Under the pieces are notes generated by a model. The model saw only the letters and a program-made list of their open reading frames with translations, was not told the origin of the DNA and did not search any database. A program made the position numbers and the translations under genes. 64,000 nucleotides of DNA, from contig NZ_SGWI01000003.1 in assembly GCF_004519405.1 (NCBI RefSeq), positions 496,001-560,000 on the forward strand. Reading direction: 5' to 3'. Numbering within the stretch: position 1 is the stretch's first letter; each line of letters opens with the position of its first letter. Of this stretch, positions 9,881 through 19,567 are shown one piece after another. Source of the stretch: Pseudomonas sp. BCA17 (GTDB lineage: Bacteria > Pseudomonadota > Gammaproteobacteria > Pseudomonadales > Pseudomonadaceae).

Positions 9881-11370
9881 TAATGCTCCGGAACCCCGAG
9901 CGGCTGCTCGGCGGGTTTATCAGTGGGGGGCGGTAGTGGCTTTTGCGCAATCGTCGGGCCGGCGGTCACGATGACCATCTTGTCGGCGCTCAAGTGTTTG
10001 TTCAAGGCAGCCTTGACCTGTTCTGTGGTCAGGGCCTGGGATTGTTTCATGAAATCTTCCAGATAGCTCAGCGGCAGGTTGTAGAAACCCATGGCGCCCA
10101 GCTGCCCGACGATATCGGCGTTGCTGGCCGTCGACAGTGGAAAGCTACCGGCCAACTCGCGCTTGGCATCATCCAGTTCCTTTTGCGTCGGGCCGGTCTT
10201 GAGGTAATCGGCCAGCACGTCTTCTACCAGGCGCAGGGTGCCGCCGCTCATTTCGGCGCGAGTCTGCAGGTTGATCATGAACGGACCGCGTACCTGCATC
10301 GGCGAGAAACCGGAGTACACGCCATAGGTCAGGCCGCGTTTTTCGCGCACTTCAGTCATCAAGCGAGTGCCGAAGCCGCCGCCGCCGAGGATCTGGTTGC
10401 CCAGGGACAAAGCGGCGTAGTCCGGATCGGCGCGGTCGATACCCAGTTGGGCGAACAGAAGATGAGTCTGCTTGGATGGAAACTCGATGTGGCTCAGGCC
10501 GGCTTTGGGCTCGGTTGGCTGGGCGATCCTGGCCAGGGCCGGACCTTTGGGTAGCGACGCGGAAACCTTGGCTGTCATGGCTTCGGCTTCGGCGCGCGTC
10601 AGGTCGCCCACCACCGCAATCACTGCATTGCCCGCGGCGTAAGCCTTGGCGTGGAACGCCTGCAGCTGGGCGAGGGTGATTTTTGGAACGCTCTCGGGCG
10701 TGCCTTCACTTGGATGTGCATAAGGATGGTCGCCGTAGAGGCGCTTGAACAGCTCCAGGCTCGCCAGTTTGCCGGGGTTTTGCTTCTGGTATTCGAAACC
10801 GGCAAGGATCTGGTTCTTGATGCGCGCCAGGGAGTCGGCCGGGAAAGTCGGCTTGCCGATCACCTGATCGAACAGCGCCAGGGCGGCTTCGCGTTTATCG
10901 CTGTCGCTCAGGCTGCGCAAGGACACCAGCGCCATGTCGCGGTAAGCGCCATTGCCGAAGTCGGCGCCCAGGCTTTCAAAGCCGCTGGCGATCTGGCTCA
11001 CGTCCTTGCCCGGCACACCTTCGTTGAGCATGGCGTTGGTCATCAGCGCCAGGCCCGGAACGTCGCCGTCCTGGCTGCTGCCGGCGGCGAACAGGATGCG
11101 CATGTCGAACATCGGCAGTTCATGGGCTTCGACGAACAGGACCTTGGCGCCTTCAGCGGTGTTCCAGGTCTGCACATCGAGCTTGCGGTTGGTTGGCGCC
11201 TTGCCATCCAGCTCGGCCAGGGATTGCAGTGTGTTGCTCGATTGCGCCTTGTCCAACGCCTGGCTGGCGACGGATTCGCCTGGACGCAGGAAGTACACGG
11301 TGCCGGCGGCGATAAGGGTAATGACGATCAGGCCAGGAAAGATCAGGCGGCTGCTTTTGCGATCACTCAT
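9880..11370 (-). CDS. M16 family peptidase-like protein, non-catalytic partner
   Basis: 496 residues from ATG 11370 (MSDRKSSRLIFPG). One N-terminal hydrophobic segment (about residues 9-28) suggests an inner-membrane anchor with a periplasmic body. The fold matches M16 zinc peptidases, but the HxxEH zinc motif is absent where it should be (LALMTNAMLNEG). The protein keeps the M16 C-terminal RxxYxV-like region (EKRGLTYGVYSGF). M16 proteins of this class pair with a catalytic homologue, and that homologue is encoded immediately upstream with an 8-base overlap. It therefore probably forms the inactive half of a heterodimeric peptidase. Confidence 0.92.
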   Translation of the reverse strand: MSDRKSSRLIFPGLIVITLIAAGTVYFLRPGESVASQALDKAQSSNTLQSLAELDGKAPTNRKLDVQTWNTAEGAKVLFVEAHELPMFDMRILFAAGSSQDGDVPGLALMTNAMLNEGVPGKDVSQIASGFESLGADFGNGAYRDMALVSLRSLSDSDKREAALALFDQVIGKPTFPADSLARIKNQILAGFEYQKQNPGKLASLELFKRLYGDHPYAHPSEGTPESVPKITLAQLQAFHAKAYAAGNAVIAVVGDLTRAEAEAMTAKVSASLPKGPALARIAQPTEPKAGLSHIEFPSKQTHLLFAQLGIDRADPDYAALSLGNQILGGGGFGTRLMTEVREKRGLTYGVYSGFSPMQVRGPFMINLQTRAEMSGGTLRLVEDVLADYLKTGPTQKELDDAKRELAGSFPLSTASNADIVGQLGAMGFYNLPLSYLEDFMKQSQALTTEQVKAALNKHLSADKMVIVTAGPTIAQKPLPPPTDKPAEQPLGVPEH

Positions 11371-12718
11371 GAGCGGTCTCCTCGGGCAGAACATGGGCGA
11401 CGCTCAGACGCTCGCGGGTGAAATAGGTGCGCGCGGCTTTCTGGATATCTTCCGGGGTCACGCTTTGCAACTCGGCCAATTCAGTGTCCATCAGCTTCCA
11501 GGACAGACCGACGGTTTCCAGCGAGCCGATGGCCGTGGCTTGGCTAGTGATGGAGTCGCGCTGGTAGACCACGCCGGCAATAACCTGGGCACGGATGCGT
11601 TCCAGTTCCTCGGCGGTCGGTGGTTTGGCTTTCAGTTCGTCCAGCAGGCGCCACAGGCCGGCTTCGGCTTGGGCCACGGTCTTTTTCTTCTGTTGGTTCG
11701 GCGTGGCCGTCAAGGTAAACAGGCTGTCGCCACGGGTATAGGCGTCGTAGCTGGTGGAGGCGGCGGAAACCAGTTCTTCACCGCGCTCCAGTTGCTCCGA
11801 AATACGCGCGCTATAGCCGCCATCGAGCAAGGCGGAGATCAGGCGCAGCGCTTGTACCGAGCGCTTGTCTTCGGCAGTCGCCAGGCCAGGTACGTTGAAG
11901 CCGAGGATAACGCTCGGCAGTTGGGTCTGCACGTGCATGGTCAGCAGGCGCTCGCCGGGCTCGGCCAGCTCCAACGGGATCTTGGCCGGTGGTACGTCAC
12001 GCTTGGGAATCGGGCCGAAATAGCGTTGGGCCAGGTTTTTAACGTCGTCCGGCGTTACGTCGCCGACTACCACCAGGGTGGCATTGTTCGGCACGTACCA
12101 GGATTGGTACCAGTGACGCAGCTCCTCGACCTTCATGCGCTCAAGGTCTGCCATCCAGCCGATAGTCGGCGTGTGGTAGCCGCTGGCCGGGTAGGCCATG
12201 GCCTTGAAACGCTCATAGGCCTTGGACATTGGATTGTCGTCGGTGCGCAGGCGGCGTTCTTCCTTGATCACTTCGATTTCGCGGCTGAACTCATCGGCCG
12301 GCAGGCGCAGGCTGGCCATGCGGTCGGCCTCCAGCTCGAAGGCTACGCCCAGGCGATCGCGGGCCAGCAACTGGTAGTAGGCGGTGTAGTCGTCGCTTGT
12401 GAAGGCGTTCTCTTCGGCGCCCAGGTCGCGCAGGATCAGCGAGGCTTCGCCGGGGCCGACCTTGGCGCTGCCCTTGAACATCATGTGTTCCAGGGCGTGG
12501 GACAAACCGGTCTGGCCCGGGGTTTCATAGCTCGAACCTACCTTGTACCAAACCTGGGAAACCACCACCGGTGCGCGATGGTCTTCGCGCACGACCACTT
12601 TGAGGCCGTTATCCAGGGTGAATTCATGGGTAGGTTGTGGGTCGGCAGCGAAAGCTGAAAGGGGCAGACAAACTGTGCTGAGCAGCAGGCCTGCGGCGCG
12701 GCGGGCTAGAGCATTCAT
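11363..12718 (-). CDS. M16 family zinc metallopeptidase, catalytic subunit
   Basis: 451 residues with a signal peptide (hydrophobic core about residues 8-22, ending AFAAD). It carries the inverted zinc motif H-A-L-E-H and the downstream ELEADRM glutamate, so it is expected to be active, unlike the next gene's product. It is predicted to be periplasmic. The substrate is unknown. It is the first gene of a minus-strand unit with the non-catalytic M16 protein and rsmD, and is divergent from ftsY. Confidence 0.94.
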   Translation of the reverse strand: MNALARRAAGLLLSTVCLPLSAFAADPQPTHEFTLDNGLKVVVREDHRAPVVVSQVWYKVGSSYETPGQTGLSHALEHMMFKGSAKVGPGEASLILRDLGAEENAFTSDDYTAYYQLLARDRLGVAFELEADRMASLRLPADEFSREIEVIKEERRLRTDDNPMSKAYERFKAMAYPASGYHTPTIGWMADLERMKVEELRHWYQSWYVPNNATLVVVGDVTPDDVKNLAQRYFGPIPKRDVPPAKIPLELAEPGERLLTMHVQTQLPSVILGFNVPGLATAEDKRSVQALRLISALLDGGYSARISEQLERGEELVSAASTSYDAYTRGDSLFTLTATPNQQKKKTVAQAEAGLWRLLDELKAKPPTAEELERIRAQVIAGVVYQRDSITSQATAIGSLETVGLSWKLMDTELAELQSVTPEDIQKAARTYFTRERLSVAHVLPEETAHE

Positions 12719-13056
12719 TCGTTTTTAAACCTGTTGGGCTGCCCGCTTGGTCTTAGCGTCGGCGGGCGAGGAGGTGCTAGGATACTGATCCGATTTGGGC
12801 ACGGCCACTGCGGCGGTCATCTTGTCCCGGGTTCAGTCGTCGGAATTTTGGAATAGAACGTAGGTTTCACCGACGATCTTCCCTTTTTCGCCGATGTTAT
12901 CGCTTCAGTCCTATATTGAATCGATTTGTCAGGGCCTTTATTTATGCCCTTGAAAATGTTGCGCATGAACAAGCGGGCCTTAAAGCAGTCTGTTCTGCAT
13001 CGAATTTATTTACCGAGGCGCCTTGGCGCATCGCTACTTTGAGATAGCCGTCCTCC
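12719..13056. other. divergent intergenic region, M16 peptidase / ftsY
   Basis: 338 bases with no gene. It must contain the promoters for the minus-strand M16-rsmD unit and for ftsY. An imperfect inverted repeat is visible around 12838-12876 (GTCGGAATTTTGG then CACCGAC). No promoter could be placed with confidence. Confidence 0.5.
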
Positions 13057-14457
13057 ATGTTTGGTTCCAACGACGACAAGAAGAGCCCAGCTGCGGCTGG
13101 CGAGAAAAAAGGCCTGTTCGGATGGCTGCGCAAAAAGCCGCAGGAACCCGTCGTCGAACAGCCGCAGGTTCAACCTGAGCCGATTCCTGAGCCCCTGGTA
13201 GAGGCCGAGCCGGTTGCCGAAACTCCGGTGCCGGTGGTGTTGCCGATGGTTGAACCGGTGTTGCAGCCGGTGGTCGAGGCTGAACCTGAGCCTGAGCCGA
13301 TCCCGGCACAGGCACAGGCTCCAGCCCATACGCCGTGGCCGCAGCTACCGGTGGCCGAAGAGCCCGTGGCACTGGTTGAAGATGTGCAGGCCGAACATAT
13401 CGCGCCACCGATTCCCGCCGTCATTGAGCCCGTGGCGGTGGTGGTCGAAGCGCCGTCGGTCGTAGAGTCGGTGCCTGCGGTTGTGATCGAGCCGGAACCT
13501 GTCGCCGCCGCTGTTGCCGAGGCCGGCAAAACCGGCTTCTTCGCTCGCCTTAAGCAGGGCCTGAGCAAGACCAGTGCGAGCATCGGCGAAGGCATGGCCA
13601 GCCTGTTCCTGGGCAAGAAGGTCATCGATGACGAACTGCTGGAAGACATCGAAACGCGTCTGCTCACCGCCGACGTGGGCGTTGAAGCCACCGCGGTGAT
13701 CATCCAGAGCCTGACCCAAAAGGTTGCGCGCAAGCAATTGACCGACGCCGACGCACTCTACAAATCCCTGCAGGCCGAGCTGGCCGCGATGCTCAAGCCC
13801 GTGGAAGCCCCGCTGGTGATCACGCCGAACAAGCCATTCGTGATCCTGGTCGTGGGTGTCAACGGCGCCGGCAAGACCACCACCATCGGCAAGCTGGCCA
13901 AAAAACTGCAGTCAGAAGGCAAGAAAGTCATGCTGGCTGCGGGTGACACCTTCCGCGCCGCTGCCGTTGAACAGTTGCAGGTGTGGGGTGAGCGCAACAA
14001 GATTCCAGTGATCGCCCAGCACACCGGGGCCGACTCCGCTTCGGTGATCTTCGACGCCGTGCAGGCCGCCAAGGCGCGCAACATCGATGTATTGATCGCC
14101 GATACCGCCGGTCGCCTGCACACCAAAGACAATCTGATGGAAGAGCTGAAGAAAGTGCGCCGCGTGATCGGCAAGCTCGACGCAGATGCGCCCCACGAAG
14201 TATTGCTGGTGCTCGACGCCGGTACTGGCCAGAACGCCATCAGCCAGGCCAAGCAATTCAACCAGACGGTGCAATTGACCGGCCTGGCGTTGACTAAGCT
14301 CGATGGCACGGCCAAAGGCGGCGTGATCTTCGCCTTGGCAAAACAGTTCGGGTTGCCGATTCGTTACATCGGCGTCGGTGAGGGCATCGACGACCTGCGC
14401 ACCTTTGAAGCCGAACCCTTTGTACAGGCATTGTTTGCCGAGCGGGAGCGTTCATGA
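13057..14457 (+). CDS. ftsY: signal recognition particle receptor FtsY
   Basis: 466 residues. FtsY is the membrane-associated GTPase that receives ribosome-SRP complexes and delivers them to the Sec translocon. The first ~160 residues are an acidic A domain rich in Pro, Glu and Val with repeated PEPxPEP-like units. The NG domain follows, with G1 GVNGAGKTTTIGKL (from about residue 266), DTFRAAAVEQL, DTAGR, and TKLDGTAKGG near the C-terminus. ftsE starts inside its stop codon (ATGA overlap), so ftsY-ftsE-ftsX form an operon. Confidence 0.97.
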   Translation: MFGSNDDKKSPAAAGEKKGLFGWLRKKPQEPVVEQPQVQPEPIPEPLVEAEPVAETPVPVVLPMVEPVLQPVVEAEPEPEPIPAQAQAPAHTPWPQLPVAEEPVALVEDVQAEHIAPPIPAVIEPVAVVVEAPSVVESVPAVVIEPEPVAAAVAEAGKTGFFARLKQGLSKTSASIGEGMASLFLGKKVIDDELLEDIETRLLTADVGVEATAVIIQSLTQKVARKQLTDADALYKSLQAELAAMLKPVEAPLVITPNKPFVILVVGVNGAGKTTTIGKLAKKLQSEGKKVMLAAGDTFRAAAVEQLQVWGERNKIPVIAQHTGADSASVIFDAVQAAKARNIDVLIADTAGRLHTKDNLMEELKKVRRVIGKLDADAPHEVLLVLDAGTGQNAISQAKQFNQTVQLTGLALTKLDGTAKGGVIFALAKQFGLPIRYIGVGEGIDDLRTFEAEPFVQALFAERERS

Positions 14458-15125
14458 TTCGATTCGAACAGGTCGGTAAACGCTACGCCAACGGGCATGT
14501 GGGCTTGCATGAGCTGAGCTTTCGAGTGCGTCGCGGCGAATTTTTGTTTGTTACCGGCCATTCGGGCGCCGGCAAAAGTACCTTGCTGCGTTTGCTATTG
14601 GCCATGGAACGCCCCACCACCGGCAAACTGCTGCTGGCCGGTCAGGACCTGGCGACCATCAGCAATGCGCAGATTCCGTTTCTGCGCCGCCAGATCGGCG
14701 TAGTGTTCCAGAATCACCAGTTGTTGTTCGATCGCACGGTGTTCAATAACGTCGCGCTGCCGTTGCAGATTCTCGGGCTCTCCAAGGCCGAGATCATCAA
14801 GCGTGTGGATTCGGCCCTGGAGCGCGTAGCGCTGTCGGACAAGACCGACCTCTATCCGGGCGACCTGTCCACCGGCCAGCAACAGCGCGTCGGTATTGCC
14901 CGCGCCATCGTCCACCGTCCGGCCTTGCTGCTGGCGGACGAACCCACCGGTAACCTCGACCCGCGCCTTGCGGCCGAGATTATGGGTGTGTTCGAAGACA
15001 TCAATCGCCTGGGTACCAGCGTGTTGATTGCCAGCCACGACCTGGCGCTGATCGCCCGCATGCGCCACCGCATGTTGACCCTGCAGCGTGGCCGCCTGAT
15101 CGGTGACGGGGAGGCCGGCGTATGA
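14454..15125 (+). CDS. ftsE: cell division ATP-binding protein FtsE
   Basis: 223 residues. It is the ATPase of the FtsEX complex, which activates periplasmic amidases through EnvC-type partners at the division septum. The Walker A motif GHSGAGKST (35-43), the ABC signature LSTGQQQR (about 138-145) and Walker B LLLADEPTGNLD are all present. It overlaps ftsY and ftsX by four bases each. Confidence 0.97.
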   Translation: MIRFEQVGKRYANGHVGLHELSFRVRRGEFLFVTGHSGAGKSTLLRLLLAMERPTTGKLLLAGQDLATISNAQIPFLRRQIGVVFQNHQLLFDRTVFNNVALPLQILGLSKAEIIKRVDSALERVALSDKTDLYPGDLSTGQQQRVGIARAIVHRPALLLADEPTGNLDPRLAAEIMGVFEDINRLGTSVLIASHDLALIARMRHRMLTLQRGRLIGDGEAGV

Positions 15126-16147
15126 GTGCAACACGTAGCCCCAAGGTCTCCGAACGCGTGGCGCCGAAAGCGGCTGACCCGCAACCGCAGAAGAAGAAAA
15201 AGCGCGACGAGGACGAGGGCCCGGACTTCAGCACCTTGCTGCGCGCCTGGATCGAAAGCCATCGCGCCAGCTTGCTCGACAGCCTGCGCCGGCTGGGCAA
15301 GCAGCCGATTGGCAGCTTCTTCACCTGCCTGGTAATGGCTGTGGCATTGAGCCTGCCGATGGGATTGTCGCTGCTGCTTAATAATGTGGAGCGCCTGGGA
15401 GGTTCCTGGCAGCGTGCCGCGCAGATTTCCCTGTACCTGAACATTGACGCCAGTGCCAAAGATGGCGAGGGTCTGCGCGATGACATCAAGCAGATGCCGG
15501 GCGTAGCCGATGCTGAATACATCAGCCGTGACCAGGCCCTTGAGGAGTTCCAGCAACAATCCGGCCTGGGCGAGGCGCTCAAAGAGTTGCCACAGAACCC
15601 GCTGCCGGGTGTGGTGCTGGTGACACCGAACGAAGTGGATAAACCGGCCCTTGAAGCCCTGCGACAAAAACTCGCGGAGATGCCCAAGGTGCAACAGGCG
15701 CAACTTGATCTAGTCTGGGTGGAGCGCCTGGCGGCGATCCTCAAGCTGGGTGACCGCTTTGTGTTCGGCCTGACGGTGCTGTTGGTGTCTGCATTACTTT
15801 TGGTGATAGGCAATACCATTCGGCTTCATATTGAAAACCGTCGCACCGAGATAGAAGTGATTAAACTGGTCGGCGGCACAGACAGCTATGTGCGTCGTCC
15901 GTTTCTGTACATGGGCGCGCTTTATGGCTTTGGTGCCGGGATTTTGTCCTGGGGGGTGCTGGCGTTTGGCCTTGACTGGCTGAACGACGCGGTAGTCGGG
16001 CTTGCCGGCTTGTACGGCAGCGATTTCGCGCTGGCTGGCGTGCCGGTAGCCGATGGTCTGAGTCTCTTGCTTGGCGCTGTCTTGTTGGGGTATATCGGTG
16101 CGTGGATTGCGGTCGCTCGTCATTTACGCGAGCTGGCACCGAAGTAG
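15122..16147 (+). CDS. ftsX: cell division protein FtsX
   Basis: 341 residues. It is the membrane partner of FtsE. A basic, charged cytoplasmic N-terminus (about 60 residues with a KKKKR tract) precedes a first membrane span. An extracytoplasmic domain and three further spans follow, as in the FtsX/MacB fold. Sequence such as VLLVSALLLVIGNTIRLHIENRRTEIEVIKLVG is diagnostic (only part is quoted in family descriptions; here it lies near residue 220). The start overlaps the ftsE stop. Confidence 0.96.
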   Translation: MSATRSPKVSERVAPKAADPQPQKKKKRDEDEGPDFSTLLRAWIESHRASLLDSLRRLGKQPIGSFFTCLVMAVALSLPMGLSLLLNNVERLGGSWQRAAQISLYLNIDASAKDGEGLRDDIKQMPGVADAEYISRDQALEEFQQQSGLGEALKELPQNPLPGVVLVTPNEVDKPALEALRQKLAEMPKVQQAQLDLVWVERLAAILKLGDRFVFGLTVLLVSALLLVIGNTIRLHIENRRTEIEVIKLVGGTDSYVRRPFLYMGALYGFGAGILSWGVLAFGLDWLNDAVVGLAGLYGSDFALAGVPVADGLSLLLGAVLLGYIGAWIAVARHLRELAPK

Positions 16148-16199
16148 TTAATGTCAGATTAATGTGGTTTCGTTTGTATTGACCGTATTGGTGGTTTAG

Positions 16200-16228
16200 G
16201 GAACTTGTCCTACGGTTCCCGGTCAATT
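16200..16228 (+). promoter_or_regulatory. candidate AlgU (sigma-E type) promoter of rpoH
   Basis: GAACTT at 16201-16206 is followed by a 16-base spacer and TCAAT at 16223. This matches the AlgU/RpoE pattern GAACTT-N16/17-TCtga. It lies about 50 bases before the rpoH start. An AlgU-dependent rpoH promoter is known in P. aeruginosa, which supports the call. Confidence 0.65.
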
Positions 16229-16276
16229 TTCGCAGTGCTTAACTGCACGAGTTATGTGAGTCGGAGGTTTTTTCGT

Positions 16277-17131
16277 ATGACCACTTCTTTGCAACCTGCT
16301 TATGCCTTGGTCCCGGGTGCGAACCTGGAGGCCTATGTGCACACGGTGAACAGCATTCCATTGCTGTCGCCCGAGCAGGAGCGTGAACTGGCCGAGAGTC
16401 TCTACTATGAGCAGGATTTGGAGGCGGCTCGGCAGATGGTGCTCGCCCACCTGCGTTTTGTCGTACATATCGCCCGTAGCTACAGTGGCTACGGCTTGGC
16501 GCAGGCTGACCTGATCCAAGAGGGCAACGTTGGCCTGATGAAGGCTGTAAAGCGCTTCAACCCTGAAATGGGTGTGCGCTTGGTGTCGTTTGCCGTGCAC
16601 TGGATCAAGGCGGAAATCCACGAGTTTATCCTGCGCAACTGGCGCATCGTGAAAGTCGCGACCACCAAGGCCCAGCGCAAGCTATTCTTCAACCTGCGCA
16701 GCCAGAAAAAACGCCTGGCATGGCTGAACAACGAGGAAGTCCACCGCGTGGCCGAAAGCCTCGGTGTGGAGCCGCGTGAAGTGCGCGAGATGGAAAGCCG
16801 CCTGACTGGCCACGATATGGCCTTCGACCCGGCCGCCGAAGCGGACGACGACAGCGCCTTCCAATCGCCGGCCAACTACCTGGAAGACCACCGGTACGAT
16901 CCGGCACGTCAACTGGAAGACGCCGACTGGAGCGACAACTCCAACCACAACCTGCATGAAGCACTGGAAGTGCTGGATGACCGCAGCCGCGACATCCTCT
17001 ACCAGCGTTGGTTGGCGGAAGAAAAAGCTACGCTGCACGACCTGGCGCAGAAGTACAACGTGTCAGCCGAGCGGATTCGCCAGCTTGAGAAGAGCGCGAT
17101 GAACAAGCTGAAGTTGTCGATCGCTGCCTAA
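16277..17131 (+). CDS. rpoH: RNA polymerase heat-shock sigma factor RpoH (sigma-32)
   Basis: 284 residues, the standard length. Sigma region 2 is clear, and the RpoH box QRKLFFNLR starts at residue 133, which distinguishes it from other sigma-70 factors. Region 4.2 ends with [19 protein letters not shown]. The chosen ATG follows GGAGG by 9 bases and gives the conserved start [20 protein letters not shown]; the longer frame to 16205 would overlap the promoter candidate. It directs transcription of chaperone and protease genes on heat or envelope stress. It sits 129 bases after ftsX and has its own promoter candidate and terminator. Confidence 0.97.
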   Translation: MTTSLQPAYALVPGANLEAYVHTVNSIPLLSPEQERELAESLYYEQDLEAARQMVLAHLRFVVHIARSYSGYGLAQADLIQEGNVGLMKAVKRFNPEMGVRLVSFAVHWIKAEIHEFILRNWRIVKVATTKAQRKLFFNLRSQKKRLAWLNNEEVHRVAESLGVEPREVREMESRLTGHDMAFDPAAEADDDSAFQSPANYLEDHRYDPARQLEDADWSDNSNHNLHEALEVLDDRSRDILYQRWLAEEKATLHDLAQKYNVSAERIRQLEKSAMNKLKLSIAA

Positions 17132-17146
17132 AACTGCGATATGACG

Positions 17147-17182
17147 AAAAATGCCCCGGTCGAAAGGCCGGGGCATTTTTTT
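17147..17182 (+). terminator. intrinsic terminator after rpoH
   Basis: ATGCCCCGG-N8-CCGGGGCAT forms a near-perfect GC-rich stem with a GAAA-like loop. It is flanked by an A run on the left and followed by seven T, 15 bases after the rpoH stop. The A run on the left could let it also work for the convergent mtgA transcript. Confidence 0.93.
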
Positions 17183-17248
17183 GTGTCGGAATACTGGTTT
17201 CACCGCTATCGAGAGCAAGCCTTCTCCGACATTTGTTTCTGTGTTGTG

Positions 17249-17971
17249 TCAGTCGGTCCAGGGTGCCTTTCTGGAGTTGTTCAGCTCGGCCAGATAACCC
17301 TCGCCACCCAACTGGCTTATCTGCTGCCGAATCCAGGCCGCGCGCCGTGCCACATATGCTGTCGGATGGCTGGCGCTCCACACCCTGGGGTTCGGCAATA
17401 CCGCTGCCAGATAACTGGCTTGCTGGCGAGAAAGCGCCTTGGCGCTCACTCCGAAGTGATGCTGTGCCGCCGCTTGCGCGCCAAACACGCCTTCATCCCA
17501 TTCCACGCTGTTGAGGTACACCTCAAGAATCCGCTGTTTGGGCCATAACAGCTCGATCAGCCCGGTAAACCAGGCTTCCAGGCCCTTGCGGAAATAACTG
17601 CGACCGGCCCACAGGAACAGGTTCTTGGAGACTTGCTGGCTCAACGTACTGGCGCCGCGGATCGAACCGCCGCGCTCGTTATGCACAATGGCCGCCTGGA
17701 TCGCGCCGAAATCAAAGCCCCAGTGCTGTGGGAAACGCTGGTCTTCACCGGCCATCACGGCCACTTTCAGATCATTGGAAATCTCATCCCACGGCACCCA
17801 GGTGCGCTGCAGGTCAATCGGCTCGCCGTCAACCCAGGACTCGACCTTGCGCTCCACCATCAGCGCCGTGAACGGTGGCGGCACGACGCGCAACAGCAGC
17901 ACCAGCAACACACTGCCGATGGCAAACCATTTCACGACTTTTAGAAAACGCTTGAAGAAGAGACGCAGCAT
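17249..17971 (-). CDS. mtgA: monofunctional biosynthetic peptidoglycan transglycosylase
   Basis: 240 residues. MtgA polymerises lipid II into glycan strands without a transpeptidase domain. There is one N-terminal membrane span (about residues 13-31), then the GT51 domain with the catalytic Glu in AGEDQRFPQHWGFDF and the motifs RGASTLSQQVSKNLFLW and EVYLNSVEWDEGVFG. It faces the periplasm. It is convergent with rpoH and divergent from the DUF423 gene. Confidence 0.96.
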   Translation of the reverse strand: MLRLFFKRFLKVVKWFAIGSVLLVLLLRVVPPPFTALMVERKVESWVDGEPIDLQRTWVPWDEISNDLKVAVMAGEDQRFPQHWGFDFGAIQAAIVHNERGGSIRGASTLSQQVSKNLFLWAGRSYFRKGLEAWFTGLIELLWPKQRILEVYLNSVEWDEGVFGAQAAAQHHFGVSAKALSRQQASYLAAVLPNPRVWSASHPTAYVARRAAWIRQQISQLGGEGYLAELNNSRKAPWTD

Positions 17972-18045
17972 AGAGATGGCTTGGCCGAACCCGTTGAGCG
18001 GGCCATTATACAGACCCGGCCCTTTGAGTCTGACTGGAGTTCCTC

Positions 18046-18426
18046 ATGCTGCGTAGCTTTCTGATGCTGGCTGCCTTTTTCGGCTTCACCGGTGTCGCCC
18101 TGGGGGCTTTCGCTGCCCATGGCCTGAAAAACCGCCTGAGCGCCGAGTACCTGGCGATCTTTCATACCGGCGTGACGTATCAGTTGGTGCATGCCCTGGC
18201 GCTGTTCGGCGTGGCGTTGCTGGCAGCGCATATCCCGGGTCGATTGGTCGGCTGGGCGGGCATCTCTTTCAGCGTCGGTATCCTGCTGTTCTCCGGCAGC
18301 TTGTATGTGTTGACCCTGACCGGGATCAGCAAGCTGGGAATCATCACGCCGTTTGGCGGGTTGGCGTTTCTGCTCGGGTGGTTCTTCCTTGGCTTGGCCG
18401 CGTGGCGCTTGCAACTGACCGCTTGA
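18046..18426 (+). CDS. DUF423 family membrane protein
   Basis: 126 residues with four hydrophobic segments and the family N-terminus FFGFTGVALGAFAAHGLK, followed by FHTGVTYQLVHALALFG. It is a small inner-membrane protein of unknown function, found in many proteobacteria (YgdD-like). ATG 18046 follows GGAGTTCC. thiS begins 71 bases downstream in the same direction. Confidence 0.92.
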   Translation: MLRSFLMLAAFFGFTGVALGAFAAHGLKNRLSAEYLAIFHTGVTYQLVHALALFGVALLAAHIPGRLVGWAGISFSVGILLFSGSLYVLTLTGISKLGIITPFGGLAFLLGWFFLGLAAWRLQLTA

Positions 18427-18497
18427 CGCTTGGAGCTGACCTGCAGGTGTCAATCGCGCTAGAATGCTGGCCCCTAAAAACGATGACGGCCCGTGGC

Positions 18498-18698
18498 ATG
18501 CGCATTCTGTTGAACGGCGAATCCTTTGAACTGCCCGACGGTGAAACCGTCGCGGCCCTGCTGACCCGTCTGGACCTGACCGGGCGTCGCGTCGCAGTGG
18601 AACTCAACCTGGATATCGTCCCGCGTAGCCAGCACGCCGAAACCGCGCTCACCGAAGGTGACCAGGTCGAAGTGGTCCACGCCATCGGCGGCGGCTAG
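18498..18698 (+). CDS. thiS: sulfur carrier protein ThiS
   Basis: 66 residues with a ubiquitin-like beta-grasp fold, ending in the Gly-Gly tail (HAIGGG). The tail is adenylated and thiocarboxylated to donate sulfur for the thiamine thiazole ring. ATG 18498 gives [15 protein letters not shown], the family N-terminus; the longer frame upstream overlaps the preceding gene and is not supported. thiG follows after 65 bases. Confidence 0.95.
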   Translation: MRILLNGESFELPDGETVAALLTRLDLTGRRVAVELNLDIVPRSQHAETALTEGDQVEVVHAIGGG

Positions 18699-18763
18699 CC
18701 GTTCGGCGCTTCATCGCGCCAACCCGCATTCTGCAGAACCTCACCCCATTTCGAGGATTTCCC

Positions 18764-19558
18764 ATGAGCATCGTTCGTAGCGACAAGCCCTTCGTCCTGG
18801 CCGGTCGTACCTACCAGTCCCGTCTGCTGGTCGGCACCGGCAAGTACCGCGACATGGAAGAAACCCGTCTGGCCATCGAAGCCTCGGGTGCCGAGATCGT
18901 CACGTTTGCCGTGCGCCGCACCAACCTGGGCCAGATCGAGGGCGAGCCGAACCTGCTCGACGTGCTGTCGCCGGATCGCTACACGTTTTTGCCGAACACC
19001 GCCGGTTGCTACGACGCTATCGAAGCCGTGCGCACTTGCCGCCTGGCCCGTGAGCTGCTCGACGGCCATAACCTGGTGAAGCTGGAAGTGCTGGCCGACC
19101 AGAAAACCCTGTTCCCCAACGTGATCGAAACCCTCAAGGCCGCTGAAACCCTGGTCAAGGAAGGTTTCGACGTGATGGTCTACACCAGCGACGACCCGAT
19201 CATCGCGCGCCAGCTGGCGGAGATCGGCTGCATTGCCGTGATGCCGCTGGCCGGCCTGATCGGTTCCGGCCTGGGTATCTGCAATCCTTACAACCTGCAG
19301 ATCATCCTTGAAGAAGCCAAAATCCCGGTGCTGGTGGACGCAGGCGTGGGCACTGCCTCCGACGCCACCATCGCCATGGAACTGGGCTGTGACGCGGTGC
19401 TGATGAACTCGGCCATCGCCCATGCCCAGCAACCGATCATGATGGCCGAAGCCATGAACCACGCCATCGTCGCAGGCCGCCTCGCGTACCTCGCCGGTCG
19501 CATGCCGAAAAAACTCTACGCCAGCGCCTCCTCGCCGCTGGATGGTCTGATCAAGTAA
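18764..19558 (+). CDS. thiG: thiazole synthase ThiG
   Basis: 264 residues. ThiG condenses deoxyxylulose phosphate, dehydroglycine and ThiS-borne sulfur into the thiazole phosphate of thiamine. The TIM-barrel landmarks [23 protein letters not shown] and the phosphate-binding end [11 protein letters not shown] are all present. It pairs with thiS upstream; trmB follows closely. Confidence 0.97.
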   Translation: MSIVRSDKPFVLAGRTYQSRLLVGTGKYRDMEETRLAIEASGAEIVTFAVRRTNLGQIEGEPNLLDVLSPDRYTFLPNTAGCYDAIEAVRTCRLARELLDGHNLVKLEVLADQKTLFPNVIETLKAAETLVKEGFDVMVYTSDDPIIARQLAEIGCIAVMPLAGLIGSGLGICNPYNLQIILEEAKIPVLVDAGVGTASDATIAMELGCDAVLMNSAIAHAQQPIMMAEAMNHAIVAGRLAYLAGRMPKKLYASASSPLDGLIK

Positions 19559-19567
19559 GAGCCATTG

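Noticed and set aside
10952..12658. 568-codon plus-strand frame opposite the M16 peptidases
   Set aside because: The minus strand encodes two recognisable M16 proteins; the plus frame lacks family features.
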